51,769 bases of DNA, taken from the NCBI GenBank assembly GCA_017303455.1, contig JAFLBM010000028.1:1-51769 (forward strand), given 5' to 3'. Positions 16,814 to 25,404 of the stretch are shown piece by piece (within the stretch, counting starts at the first letter, position 1; the number at the start of each line of letters is the position of its first letter). The notes below the pieces were generated by a model. It had not been told where the DNA came from. It was given only the letters and a program-made list of their open reading frames with translations, and did not search any database. Source of the DNA: Chitinophagales bacterium (GTDB lineage: Bacteria > Bacteroidota > Bacteroidia > Chitinophagales > Chitinophagaceae). The position numbers and the translations under genes were made by a program.

Positions 16814-17440
16814 ATGACCCAGAAGAGAAAAATGATTCCCCCTGCAATTTTATTCTTAATAATGAGTGGTTCCCTATTTGCACAAAAAAGTAAAGAACAA
16901 AGCGGGATACAACTTAATACAGGTGCCGGTATAAACAAAATCCAGGGGCCACTTGGAAAAACATTCCGTTCCACCGTTGCTTTTAATTCAGGGTTCGAAA
17001 AGAGCATTCGCAATAACTGGTATGGCCAATTGGAAGTAAATTTCAATTCATTGAAATATGATCAGCAGAAAAAAGACAGTAATTCGGATTACCTCTTTCA
17101 GAACACCAACAGCTCCCTGTTTATGGCCGGGTTAAATATTGGAAAAGACTTCCACTGGGGTAATACCGGCTGGTTCAATTCGATTTACACAGGAACCGGC
17201 TATATTAATATTGGCGAGCCAAGAATTTCACTTGACCTGATCAACAATATCATAACCCAATCCGTCGTAAGGAGAGCTGGCATATTGGGCAAAGGAGGTA
17301 CCCGTATTGGATATACAACCAAATCAAAGCTTCTCCAGACCATTTATATCGATGGTTCCTACTGGATTTCGACTTTAAAAACCAACGACAAAGCTGTCAG
17401 AAGCATTTCCGTTTTTCTCGGCATACGAATGGCAATGTAA
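16814..17440 (+). CDS. Outer-membrane beta-barrel-like protein
   Basis: The 208-aa product has a signal peptide (about 1-23, GSLFAQ) and alternating amphipathic strands with aromatic girdles (NNWYGQLEVNFNSLKYD, SSLFMAGLNIGKDFHWG, FNSIYTGTGYINIG). The C-terminus ends SVFLGIRMAM, a barrel-like last strand. No specific family is recognised. It follows the lactonase gene by 21 nt and precedes an SDR gene by 30 nt, so it is probably in the same transcript. Confidence 0.7.
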   Translation: MTQKRKMIPPAILFLIMSGSLFAQKSKEQSGIQLNTGAGINKIQGPLGKTFRSTVAFNSGFEKSIRNNWYGQLEVNFNSLKYDQQKKDSNSDYLFQNTNSSLFMAGLNIGKDFHWGNTGWFNSIYTGTGYINIGEPRISLDLINNIITQSVVRRAGILGKGGTRIGYTTKSKLLQTIYIDGSYWISTLKTNDKAVRSISVFLGIRMAM

Positions 17441-17470
17441 ACTGGTTCCATTTCAACTATTACTAATCAA

Positions 17471-18160
17471 ATGAAAACAGCAATTATAACCGGGGCCTCC
17501 GGAAATATGGGTAGTGCTATTGTCAATAAATTTCTTGCAGAAGGCTATCATGTGATCGGCACGGTAATTAAGAATGATACTGTTCCTATAGAAATAGAGC
17601 ACCCTGAATTTGAAAAAGAAGTATTGAATTTGCTCAGCGAAGATGAAACAACCCTGTTTATCCGTTCAATGGTGGAAAAATACAAAACCATTGATACACT
17701 CATACTAACAGTCGGGGGATTTACAACAGGAGGCATTGAAGAAACCAGTACAGCAGCAGTAATACAACAGGTGAAATTGAATTTTGAAACTACCTACAAC
17801 GTAGCCCGTCCCGTCTTCATTCAAATGATGAAACAAGGATATGGCCGGATATTCATGACCGGCTCCAGGCCAGGGCTGCACTCCTTTCATGGAAACGGAA
17901 TGGTCGCTTATAGTTTAGGCAAATCACTATTATTTCGTCTTGCTGACCTGATGAATGATGAAGCCAGGGGACAGGATGTGGTAACTAGTATTGTTGTTCC
18001 AAGCACTATTGATACACCACAAAACCGGAAAGCGATGCCATCTGCTAATTTCAGCGATTGGGTGAAACCAGCCGCAATTGCTGATATAATACATTATCAC
18101 TGCTCAGAAGAAGCAAGGCTGCTCAGGGAAACGGTAATAAAGATTTACGGCAATTCTTAA
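17471..18160 (+). CDS. SDR family oxidoreductase
   Basis: The 229-aa protein has the short-chain dehydrogenase plan: TGASGNMG at residues 7-14 (cofactor loop TGxxxxxG), ILTVGGF in place of the usual NNAG, FMTGSR with the catalytic Ser, and YSLGK with the catalytic Tyr and Lys. NNAG being replaced suggests a divergent substrate pocket. The substrate is unknown. It sits 30 nt after the beta-barrel gene. Confidence 0.88.
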   Translation: MKTAIITGASGNMGSAIVNKFLAEGYHVIGTVIKNDTVPIEIEHPEFEKEVLNLLSEDETTLFIRSMVEKYKTIDTLILTVGGFTTGGIEETSTAAVIQQVKLNFETTYNVARPVFIQMMKQGYGRIFMTGSRPGLHSFHGNGMVAYSLGKSLLFRLADLMNDEARGQDVVTSIVVPSTIDTPQNRKAMPSANFSDWVKPAAIADIIHYHCSEEARLLRETVIKIYGNS

Positions 18161-18165
18161 TAGCT

Positions 18166-18189
18166 ACATGGAAATATGCTCTTCCATGT
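18166..18189 (+). other. Intergenic hairpin
   Basis: ACATGGAA (18166-18173) pairs with TTCCATGT (18182-18189) around an 8-nt loop. No T-run follows, so it is not a canonical terminator. It may be a processing or stabilising element between the SDR and CoaB-like genes. Confidence 0.4.
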
Positions 18190-18249
18190 CAGCCAGGCGA
18201 CAATAGACTTTCCTGTATACCCGGATATTAGCTGTTATAAAATGAAGAA

Positions 18250-18969
18250 ATGAATAACCCGGCTTTTCACAATAAAAAAATCCTGGTCACTGCCGGGCCT
18301 ACCCGGGAACCGATTGATCCGGTTCGGTATATCAGCAACCACTCTACCGGTAAAATGGGCTATGCCATTGCTGCTGAGCTATTGGAACAAGAGGCTGAGG
18401 TGATCCTTGTATCAGGCCCTGTTGCTGTTACATTACAACACCCAAAACTGAAAATGATCCATGTTACTACTGCATCAGAAATGTACCTGGCCTGTTGCCG
18501 GTTTTTTGAAATAGCTGATGCTGCCATATTTACTGCTGCCGTGGCTGATTACCGTCCTGATAAAATTGCTGTTCAGAAAATAAAAAAGAGCGACCCCTGT
18601 TTTACCATAACAATGACAAAAAATATTGACATTGCCTGTGAATTTGGAAAAATAAAACGAAGGAACCAGGTATCCGTAGGATTTGCACTTGAGACAAACA
18701 ACGAGCAGGCCCATGCCATCGGGAAACTAACCAAAAAGAATTTCGACATGATAATTCTTAACTCGATGAATGATGCCAATGCAACTTTTGGATTTGATAC
18801 CAACAAGATCAGCATTTTTAAAGCTGATTATTCCTGTACAGTCTACCCTTTAAAACCCAAAAAAGAAGTCGCAGCTGATATTGTACACGAAACGGGCATT
18901 TTGCTGGCCATGAAGGATCTCCAGGAAGTTGAAGAAATGACAAGAGACTATGAAAGCATGTATCAATAG
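18250..18969 (+). CDS. Stand-alone CoaB-like phosphopantothenoylcysteine synthetase domain
   Basis: This 239-aa protein matches only the CoaB half of the bifunctional Dfp/CoaBC enzyme, which joins phosphopantothenate and cysteine in coenzyme A synthesis. Visible signatures are ILVTAGPTREPIDPVRYISN, HSTGKMGYAIA, AAVADYRP and the catalytic-type KIKKS. The CoaC decarboxylase half is absent. Either a full CoaBC exists elsewhere and this is a paralog with another role, or CoaB is separate in this organism. Its end overlaps the next gene by 20 nt. Confidence 0.85.
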   Translation: MNNPAFHNKKILVTAGPTREPIDPVRYISNHSTGKMGYAIAAELLEQEAEVILVSGPVAVTLQHPKLKMIHVTTASEMYLACCRFFEIADAAIFTAAVADYRPDKIAVQKIKKSDPCFTITMTKNIDIACEFGKIKRRNQVSVGFALETNNEQAHAIGKLTKKNFDMIILNSMNDANATFGFDTNKISIFKADYSCTVYPLKPKKEVAADIVHETGILLAMKDLQEVEEMTRDYESMYQ

Positions 18970-19669
18970 TTTAAAGTTCGTACTTATTGTTTTCCTATTG
19001 CTAAAATCACTGACAGGTTCTTCACAATTGCCACAAAAGGAATTCCGAAAAGAAAAATATCCTCACAGTGAGTATGCTATTCTGCGGGAAATCGCCGGCA
19101 GCAATAAGATCATTCCTCCGGTATTTGAACAACAAATACTGGTGACACTAAGTTTTTTCCCTGAATTGACAGGCACTGCAATCGAATTCCGAATCAGGCA
19201 TGCCCATACTCCATTATCAACAAGGCCTTCCTGGCTGAGCATTTTTAAGAAGAAAAACAAACGGCATTATATCATCAGCATCAGTGATAGCTCAACTCAT
19301 AGCCTATCTCCTATTTTGTTTAAAAACCTTGATTTCAATGCTCAGGTTGGTGTTCTTGGTCACGAGCTAAGCCATGTGGCAGATTTTATGAATCAAAGTT
19401 CATACGGAATGCTGCGAATTGGCCTGGGAAATCTTTCCCGAAAATTTCTTGACAAATTCGAATACAAAACAGACAGCATTTGTATTGCCCATGGATTAGG
19501 TTATCAACTTTTAGCCTGGAGTATTTTTGTAAGAAAGGCCCTGGGTTCCGTCAATTGGGAAGGTGCAGATAATATCACTGGTCCGGTCATGAACAGGGAG
19601 CGATATATGAATCCGGGAACTATCCTGAAGAAGATCACTGCAGATACAATATATATGCATACCCGGTAA
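18950..19669 (+). CDS. Exported HELSH-motif putative metallopeptidase
   Basis: The 239-aa product has a signal peptide (about 1-25, LTGSSQ). The centre contains GVLGHELSHVADFM, an HEXXH zinc motif that is the only strong functional clue. Upstream, FRIRHAHTPLSTRPSW and later FEYKTDSICIAHGLGYQLL (a possible third ligand region) could complete a site. I do not recognise the family. It overlaps the CoaB-like gene by 20 nt, so the two are co-transcribed even though one is cytoplasmic and one exported. Confidence 0.7.
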   Translation: MKACINSLKFVLIVFLLLKSLTGSSQLPQKEFRKEKYPHSEYAILREIAGSNKIIPPVFEQQILVTLSFFPELTGTAIEFRIRHAHTPLSTRPSWLSIFKKKNKRHYIISISDSSTHSLSPILFKNLDFNAQVGVLGHELSHVADFMNQSSYGMLRIGLGNLSRKFLDKFEYKTDSICIAHGLGYQLLAWSIFVRKALGSVNWEGADNITGPVMNRERYMNPGTILKKITADTIYMHTR

Positions 19670-19781
19670 GCAATTGCTATCACGCCACTGTCCTGGCTGA
19701 AAAGTATAATTATTCCATGTATCAGTAAATTGTAAACTAGTTGACATCAAAAAAACAAAGTCCCGCCGCTCGACCTATTTT

Positions 19782-19813
19782 TTTGGGGGCCGGTGTAAGC
19801 ACTCCTACATTTG
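19782..19813 (+). promoter_or_regulatory. Promoter of the Crp/Fnr regulator gene
   Basis: TTTG (19782-19785), a 20-bp spacer, TACATTTG (19806-19813), a full match to the Bacteroidota consensus. It would give a leader of about 80 nt before the ATG at 19903. Confidence 0.75.
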
Positions 19814-19902
19814 CTCCCGGTTAATTAAACAATCTTGCAGTTTTGCAAAAGAGTATGATCATACTTTGTGAATGTAGAGTATAGTGCAGAAAAAAGATAA
19901 CA

Positions 19903-20622
19903 ATGAAGAATGAAATACTGGTCGAGAAGATTAAATGCTCCTATATCAGGAAACATACGCTATTCAAAAATATTCCCGAGGATGAATTTAGTGAAATCTG
20001 CGCCAAAGCCCGGCTGGTTAAAGTAAGCAGGAAGACACCCCTGTTGCTAAATAGTGACCCGGTTAGCAGGGTTTACTTTGTAGGGAATGGGACTGCAAAG
20101 CAAGTATATTATGGAAAGGGTGGCCATAACCATGTCACGGATATTCTTGTAAATGGGGATATTTTCGGTGATTTTACATTCTCAGGCTTTAACGCACAAG
20201 GATATGTAAAGGGGCTCAAACCCAATACCTTTATTTTCTATTTTATTGCCAGCCATTTTAAAAAGATGCTACAGCAAAATCACAACCTGTCTTTGAATTT
20301 TGCTGAAAACATAAGCAGTAAACTTCGCTACCTGGAGGAGAGGCATTTTGTGTGGACCAACAAGGATGCCAGGCAACGGCTACTATATTTCTTCAAAGGC
20401 TGGTCAGCCTGTGATGGAATAAGAACAGGGGATAAAATAATTTTAGAAAATTATTTCTCCCTGGGTGATATTGCTGATTTTATCGGAGTCTCCAGGCAGT
20501 TTATCCATACGATAGTAAAAGAACTAAAAGAGGAAGGACAAGTATACTATTCCCGTAATAAAATTCTTATTGCCGAAGGCTTTTTAAATCCCGCTATACC
20601 TCACCGTAAACAAGCCGTCTGA
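19903..20622 (+). CDS. Crp/Fnr family transcriptional regulator
   Basis: The 239-aa protein has an N-terminal cyclic-nucleotide-type beta-roll (LFKNIPEDEFSEICAKAR, FVGNGTAKQVYYG, GDIFGDFTFSG) and a C-terminal winged helix (YFSLGDIADFIGVSRQFIHT, then VKELKEEGQVYYS). A long central helix carries ENISSKLRYLEERH. The phosphate-binding Arg/Glu set of true cAMP receptors is not evident, so the signal may not be cAMP. It resembles the regulator at 42703 (both keep GDIFGD/DIFGDL-like and KLRYLE/KLQRLE stretches). Likely targets are nearby stress genes, by inference only. Confidence 0.9.
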   Translation: MKNEILVEKIKCSYIRKHTLFKNIPEDEFSEICAKARLVKVSRKTPLLLNSDPVSRVYFVGNGTAKQVYYGKGGHNHVTDILVNGDIFGDFTFSGFNAQGYVKGLKPNTFIFYFIASHFKKMLQQNHNLSLNFAENISSKLRYLEERHFVWTNKDARQRLLYFFKGWSACDGIRTGDKIILENYFSLGDIADFIGVSRQFIHTIVKELKEEGQVYYSRNKILIAEGFLNPAIPHRKQAV

Positions 20623-20897
20623 TACTAATCAACAAAGCCCTTTAAATACAGAAGAATTATACACATATATCCATATGCCTGCTGCCGGGAAACCCTTCTA
20701 TTCCCATATCATTTATGTAAACTACTTTACAGAGGCTGCATAATTTCCTCCTGGTTACTTTGACTCCCGGTGCTCTTCAACTATTCTTGTAACCTGTTAC
20801 ACACTCCTTATCCTGAATAGCTGTTAAAATTATACAGGTTCCATTTTGCGTTCTGGCAAATCATGATACTCTAATACCCTTGAAAAAATAAACGTCT

Positions 20898-22247
20898 ATG
20901 AAAAATCTCTTTTGCGTATTCCTTTTTCTCGCTCTTTCATACCCTCTTCATTGCCAGATTCCCTCTTCCGGGAATGTATTATGGTTAAAAGCCGGTCAGG
21001 GTGTCTATAATGACAATGGAAGCACCCTGGCTACTATTGGTAACACTGTACAAGTTTGGGCCGATCAAAGCGGGCAGGGAAATGATTTTATCCAGCCCAA
21101 TACGGGTCAGCGACCTGAGTACAGGATCATTCCCAATGTTCTATGCTCCCAGCCAGTTATCTATTTTGACCCGGGCCGTGAGACATTTCTTCAGAGCGCA
21201 ATGCGTTTATCTGGAGCGAAAAGCATTTTCATTGTTTTCCTGATGCCCGCCATGAGTAATTCCGCCAATGATCTGTTGTCGCTAAAGACCAATGCTGATG
21301 AATTTACTGAAATTGTAGCAACCAATTTTTCCGGCTATAGCCCTGTTACATTTATTGCTGATCTCCCTTCAAGTGCCGGAGGAGGATTATTCATGAATTC
21401 TTCAGGGATTAATACGGGATTTTCCCCGGGCGGCAATATCCTTAGCTTCTCTTATAACGGAGCCAGTATTACTTCTTCGTCCAGCTATGCTATGCGATTT
21501 GACAATACTTCCGCAACAGTAACAACAAGCGGGTTACTGGGTCGTTACCCCGGAGATGTATCAACTATTGGAGGCAGAGCTCCTTTTCAAAATATCAATT
21601 TCCTGAAAGGTTATATTGCCGAAATAATCGTCTATAACCGTGTGCTATCAATTGCAGAAACAAATGACATTAATAATTACCTCATCACCAAGTATGGCTT
21701 TTTTGGAACTTGTTCCGTATTACCTCTTGACTTGCTTGATTTTAATGTGTCTGTAAATAGAAACACCATAAATCTAAGCTGGAAAATAGCAGATGAAACA
21801 AGTATCAGGGAATATATCCCCGAGTACAGCAGGGATGGCAGTCACTGGAACCCTTTAGACACATTAATAGCCCTGAAAAATGGAATACTGAATCAGGTGT
21901 ACCAATGGACAGATCTGTCACCGGCTACTGGCAATACTTATTACAGACTCAGAATACAAAAAACTGACGGCTCCTTTTTCTACAGTGCAACAAAGAAAAT
22001 AACACTGGAAAACAGCAATGATCCTGTCCATTTATTTCCAAACCCCTTTATTAATAGTATTCAAATAGCAGCTAAACATAATGAACCGCTGCATGTCCGG
22101 ATTTTTACAAATGACGGGAAACTGGTGTCAAACATGACAGTGATTAGTAATAGAACAGTCCCGTTGGGGCATCTTTCCCCTGGTTTCTATTATGCTGAAA
22201 TAAAAGGGAAGAACCTCTTTGCCATAAAAAAAATTATCAAACAATAG
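20898..22247 (+). CDS. T9SS-sorted surface protein with LamG-like domain
   Basis: The 449-aa protein has a signal peptide (1-19, PLHCQ), a concanavalin/LamG-like domain opening with NVLWLKAGQGVYND and WADQSGQGNDF (about 25-275), a fibronectin-III-like segment (INLSWKIADETSIREY, YYRLRIQKTDGS) and a C-terminal type IX sorting domain (residues ~375-449: VHLFPNPF, LHVRIFTNDGKLV, LSPGFYYAEI, KKIIKQ). It is expected on the cell surface or in the medium and probably binds a polysaccharide. It is the first of three rightward genes ending at 24504. Confidence 0.87.
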   Translation: MKNLFCVFLFLALSYPLHCQIPSSGNVLWLKAGQGVYNDNGSTLATIGNTVQVWADQSGQGNDFIQPNTGQRPEYRIIPNVLCSQPVIYFDPGRETFLQSAMRLSGAKSIFIVFLMPAMSNSANDLLSLKTNADEFTEIVATNFSGYSPVTFIADLPSSAGGGLFMNSSGINTGFSPGGNILSFSYNGASITSSSSYAMRFDNTSATVTTSGLLGRYPGDVSTIGGRAPFQNINFLKGYIAEIIVYNRVLSIAETNDINNYLITKYGFFGTCSVLPLDLLDFNVSVNRNTINLSWKIADETSIREYIPEYSRDGSHWNPLDTLIALKNGILNQVYQWTDLSPATGNTYYRLRIQKTDGSFFYSATKKITLENSNDPVHLFPNPFINSIQIAAKHNEPLHVRIFTNDGKLVSNMTVISNRTVPLGHLSPGFYYAEIKGKNLFAIKKIIKQ

Positions 22248-22306
22248 CTATCCGGGTATTATGTCATAATACTCAAGCACAATAACCAAACTAATAAAAC
22301 CCAAAC

Positions 22307-24097
22307 ATGAAAACTACTCTTTACGGTATTACTATCTTTTCAATTCTTGCAGTTCTTCCTAAAAAGGAAAGCATCAGTTTAAACACCATAACTTATGGAA
22401 CAAACAGCACCCAAATGCCACCACCTGCCCCATTGGGAACAATCTATAGTAAAAACAACTGGACAGATGCTGCAGATTTCATCACAAATGGTAACACAAC
22501 TGCAACTCCTGCTGCTGGCTATATTAATATCAGCAGTTCCACGAAAGACGACTGGAATAACACGATTCACATTACCGGGTACCAGACCAAGCTGGAAAAA
22601 TGGCGGTTTAAACTCCGGTTTAAAATAATAAACTGGGCAGGAGATTCCTACGGATTAGGTTTTGGTCTTAAATCCGCTAATGCAAATGTGCAAAACGATG
22701 TAATGGGGTTTGTACAAACCACCAGTTCAGGAATTGGGGGGCTTTATATTCTTAAATCAAACAGGATAATTGTCACTACCGGTCCTTCACTCGGCGTTGC
22801 TCTTAATGACACCATAGATATGGAAGGAATATTCTACGACAGTGTATTCCATTTCACTGCCCGTAATATTACTTCGGGAATCACAGCCAATGTAAGCTAT
22901 ACTTTTGCTTCTAATGGCAGTACGCATGTCGTACCAAACACCAGCCATTTCTCGTTGATGGAACTTGGCGGAACACATCAAATCCAGCAAATTGAAATCA
23001 GCAGCGAAGAATTGACTGACAGCCGGCTTGTAACGGTCGGCGACAGCAAAACAATTGGCTATTTCAGCAATACTTTTGCAGGCAGGTATGGGGCACAGTT
23101 AAACAGGAATTATGCACCTGCGCTGATAAACGCAGGTGGTGCGGATCGGGTTACCAATGTATTGAACCGGAAGGATGAGCTCATCAGGCTGAGCCCGGAT
23201 AAATTCCTGCTAAGTATTGGCAGCAATGACATACGATTTGGATCATCGCTTGCCCAGTTACAGGCTAATTATGACTCCCTGGTACGCATCTTACAAGCGA
23301 CTGGTGCATCTGTTTACCACATAGTACTGCCGGAAGATTATACAAAACCACTTGGCGTAAACCTGCTTGCGTTTAAGAATTGGGTGGCGGCAACTTACCC
23401 TGCGAATTATATTAATGTATGGGATAGCCTGTCAGCCAGCAACCTGCTGAAAGGAATATATGACACAGGAGACGGAGTCCATCTCAACCAGGCGGCAAAT
23501 GACAAAATCTATGAAGCGATCATAGCCAGTAACAAACTGGGTAGCGGCGTGACACTGCCTGTCAAACTACTATCTTTTACTGCTAAGAAAATAAATTCAA
23601 CAACAGGCACTATTAGCTGGGAAACAGATCCGTCTTTCCAGGCGGAAACCTATGAAGTCCTTAAAAGTACCGATGGCATTCACTTTGAATCACTTTCCGT
23701 TTTATCTTCCACCTTAAGCACAAGATATAATTGTACAGATAATACCCTTTCCCCGGGCAGAACATACTATAAATTGAAAATAACCGAAAGGTCTGGCAGT
23801 ATCAGTTTCAGTAATATCATTTCAATTCAAAATAAGGAGGAACTAATTAAACTAACAGCTTTTCAAAATCAAGGCGGCAGCAAAATTATATTTAACATAA
23901 CCGCCTCGAAATCCATTATTATAAACTGGCAGCTTGTACTATCCAATGGTCAAAAACTGCTGCAGCATACTGAACAGCTCCATAAAGGTTCTAACAGCAT
24001 TAAAGTTGACCTCCCTGTCAACAACAAGGGGGTTCACTATCTGAAAATAAGTACTACAGGTAATACAGATAATATAAGTTTTCCTTTTATAAAATGA
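22307..24097 (+). CDS. Secreted SGNH/GDSL-type hydrolase
   Basis: This 596-aa exported protein joins an N-terminal beta domain (about 40-235; ITGYQTKLEKWRFKLRFKI), an SGNH esterase core, a fibronectin-like module (about 420-510; GTISWETDPSFQAETYEVLKS) and a degenerate T9SS-like tail. The catalytic blocks are G245-D-S-K248 (Ser247 nucleophile), GSND (305-308) and DGVHL with Asp389 and His392. Thus the triad is present, though the first block is GDSK rather than GDSL. It likely removes acyl groups from polysaccharide. The gene follows the LamG-like gene by 59 nt. Confidence 0.87.
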   Translation: MKTTLYGITIFSILAVLPKKESISLNTITYGTNSTQMPPPAPLGTIYSKNNWTDAADFITNGNTTATPAAGYINISSSTKDDWNNTIHITGYQTKLEKWRFKLRFKIINWAGDSYGLGFGLKSANANVQNDVMGFVQTTSSGIGGLYILKSNRIIVTTGPSLGVALNDTIDMEGIFYDSVFHFTARNITSGITANVSYTFASNGSTHVVPNTSHFSLMELGGTHQIQQIEISSEELTDSRLVTVGDSKTIGYFSNTFAGRYGAQLNRNYAPALINAGGADRVTNVLNRKDELIRLSPDKFLLSIGSNDIRFGSSLAQLQANYDSLVRILQATGASVYHIVLPEDYTKPLGVNLLAFKNWVAATYPANYINVWDSLSASNLLKGIYDTGDGVHLNQAANDKIYEAIIASNKLGSGVTLPVKLLSFTAKKINSTTGTISWETDPSFQAETYEVLKSTDGIHFESLSVLSSTLSTRYNCTDNTLSPGRTYYKLKITERSGSISFSNIISIQNKEELIKLTAFQNQGGSKIIFNITASKSIIINWQLVLSNGQKLLQHTEQLHKGSNSIKVDLPVNNKGVHYLKISTTGNTDNISFPFIK

Positions 24098-24126
24098 TAT
24101 ATATCGAAATCATGAACTAATTTCTT

Positions 24127-24504
24127 ATGCAAACACAAATCAAAGCAGAGAGACTTTTTACAACTCCGGTATTGTCAATTGTAAAATCACCCTATGTTAT
24201 CAATGAAAATTATTTATACTCTCTCGGGTTTGAAAAGAATGAGGTCCTCTCCGGCCCCGAAGAGTGGGTTTACAGGTATTATAATTTTCAAACCGGCAAA
24301 AAAGGGATTGAGTTGCAATTCCTCTACGAGTTTGGCATCTTGTCTATTGAAGAATTCTGGCAAAATACAACTGATAATGACGCCTATATTCCACACGTAA
24401 TAGTAGGTAAATTCAGAATTTGCTGCGATGATGACCTTCATTTCATTTTCTCAAAGAACATACGGCTAAACTATATTTTTAATGTAGCCCGCAAAAGGGT
24501 ATAA
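24127..24504 (+). CDS. Hypothetical 125-aa protein
   Basis: The product has no signal peptide or membrane segment. It is acidic and aromatic-rich (GPEEWVYRYYNFQTGKKGIEL, ICCDDDLHFIFSKN, C-terminal RKRV). I cannot assign a family. It begins 29 nt after the SGNH hydrolase gene and ends 38 bp before the convergent redox operon. The two adjacent Cys (CCDD) might bind metal, but this is speculation. Confidence 0.6.
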   Translation: MQTQIKAERLFTTPVLSIVKSPYVINENYLYSLGFEKNEVLSGPEEWVYRYYNFQTGKKGIELQFLYEFGILSIEEFWQNTTDNDAYIPHVIVGKFRICCDDDLHFIFSKNIRLNYIFNVARKRV

Positions 24505-24542
24505 TACCTTCATTTAGAAATATAGAGAAAGCGGTGGATATT

Positions 24543-25403
24543 TCATTCCAAAGACCCGTTTGGTTTGCCGCATGAAATATCCCCGTCTTTTACTTTAAAC
24601 CAACTTAATCCACCCGTCCGCCTGATTGACCCCCTGCGGACATATAAAACAATCCAGTCATCATACTGAACAGCTCTCGCCTCCAACCACACCGGTTCTG
24701 CAATATAATCCTTCAGTTCACTATTCATTTTAGTACCTGCCTCGTCAAGGAGTAAATAATAATTAGCTTCCCCGTTTTTATTCCTTACATAAAATACAGG
24801 GCTCATACCACCTTCAATACAGCGAATAGCACAATCCCGGTGCGGCTTTCCATGCCCCGGTTTCATTACTCCAAAGTAACATTTGGGATCAAGCACTTCC
24901 CCAGTCAGCTTAACTGTACCCAGCTCCGCTATAGTTGCCTTCCTGCCGTAAACAGGAGCTTCCCTAACTTTTACAAGCGGATGATCATGCTGGTCGATCT
25001 GCAACAATGTTTTCCCGTCACTATACAGGAGGGTTCCTTTCACAGTTATTTCATGATTATCAAAACTGAACCTATAGTTTTTTTCCAATTGTGCAATAAC
25101 ACCCTCAGCCCCTGATTTTCCATATCCGACAAGTGGCATCGTTATAAAGGAGGAATTTCCAAAAGCATCATTCCCTGTAAATACCTTCAAAGCCGGTACA
25201 GGGAATGACTGGTAAATACCTTTTACTTCGGTGAGTTGCCCAAATTCAAACCGGGCTGTAGAGAATCTTTTTTGCAACAAAGCAAGAGAAGTCCCCACTC
25301 CCGCAATCAATAAAAAAAGGATAATTACTATACTTTGACTATGCTTCGCAAGCCTCTCAGGTGCCTGGGGCTGCCAGCCAATATAAAACTCTGAATTATT
25401 CAT
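24543..25403 (-). CDS. Membrane-anchored protein with Cys/His cluster, last gene of redox operon
   Basis: The 286-aa product has a cytoplasmic N-terminus of about 24 residues, one membrane helix (25-43) and a large extracytoplasmic beta-rich part. Its key feature is DPKCYFGVMKPGHGKPHRDC followed by AIRCIEGG, giving Cys175, His184, His188, Cys191 and Cys195 within 21 residues, a likely metal- or cofactor-binding cluster. There is no CXXCH, so it is not a c-type cytochrome. The segment before and after it (VKLTGEVLD, YYLLLDEAG, WLEARAVQYDD) looks OB-fold-like. It starts 1 nt after the stop of the Rieske/ferric-reductase gene, so the products probably work together. No named family is recognised. 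Confidence 0.78.
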   Translation of the reverse strand: MNNSEFYIGWQPQAPERLAKHSQSIVIILFLLIAGVGTSLALLQKRFSTARFEFGQLTEVKGIYQSFPVPALKVFTGNDAFGNSSFITMPLVGYGKSGAEGVIAQLEKNYRFSFDNHEITVKGTLLYSDGKTLLQIDQHDHPLVKVREAPVYGRKATIAELGTVKLTGEVLDPKCYFGVMKPGHGKPHRDCAIRCIEGGMSPVFYVRNKNGEANYYLLLDEAGTKMNSELKDYIAEPVWLEARAVQYDDWIVLYVRRGSIRRTGGLSWFKVKDGDISCGKPNGSLE

Positions 25404-25404
25404 T

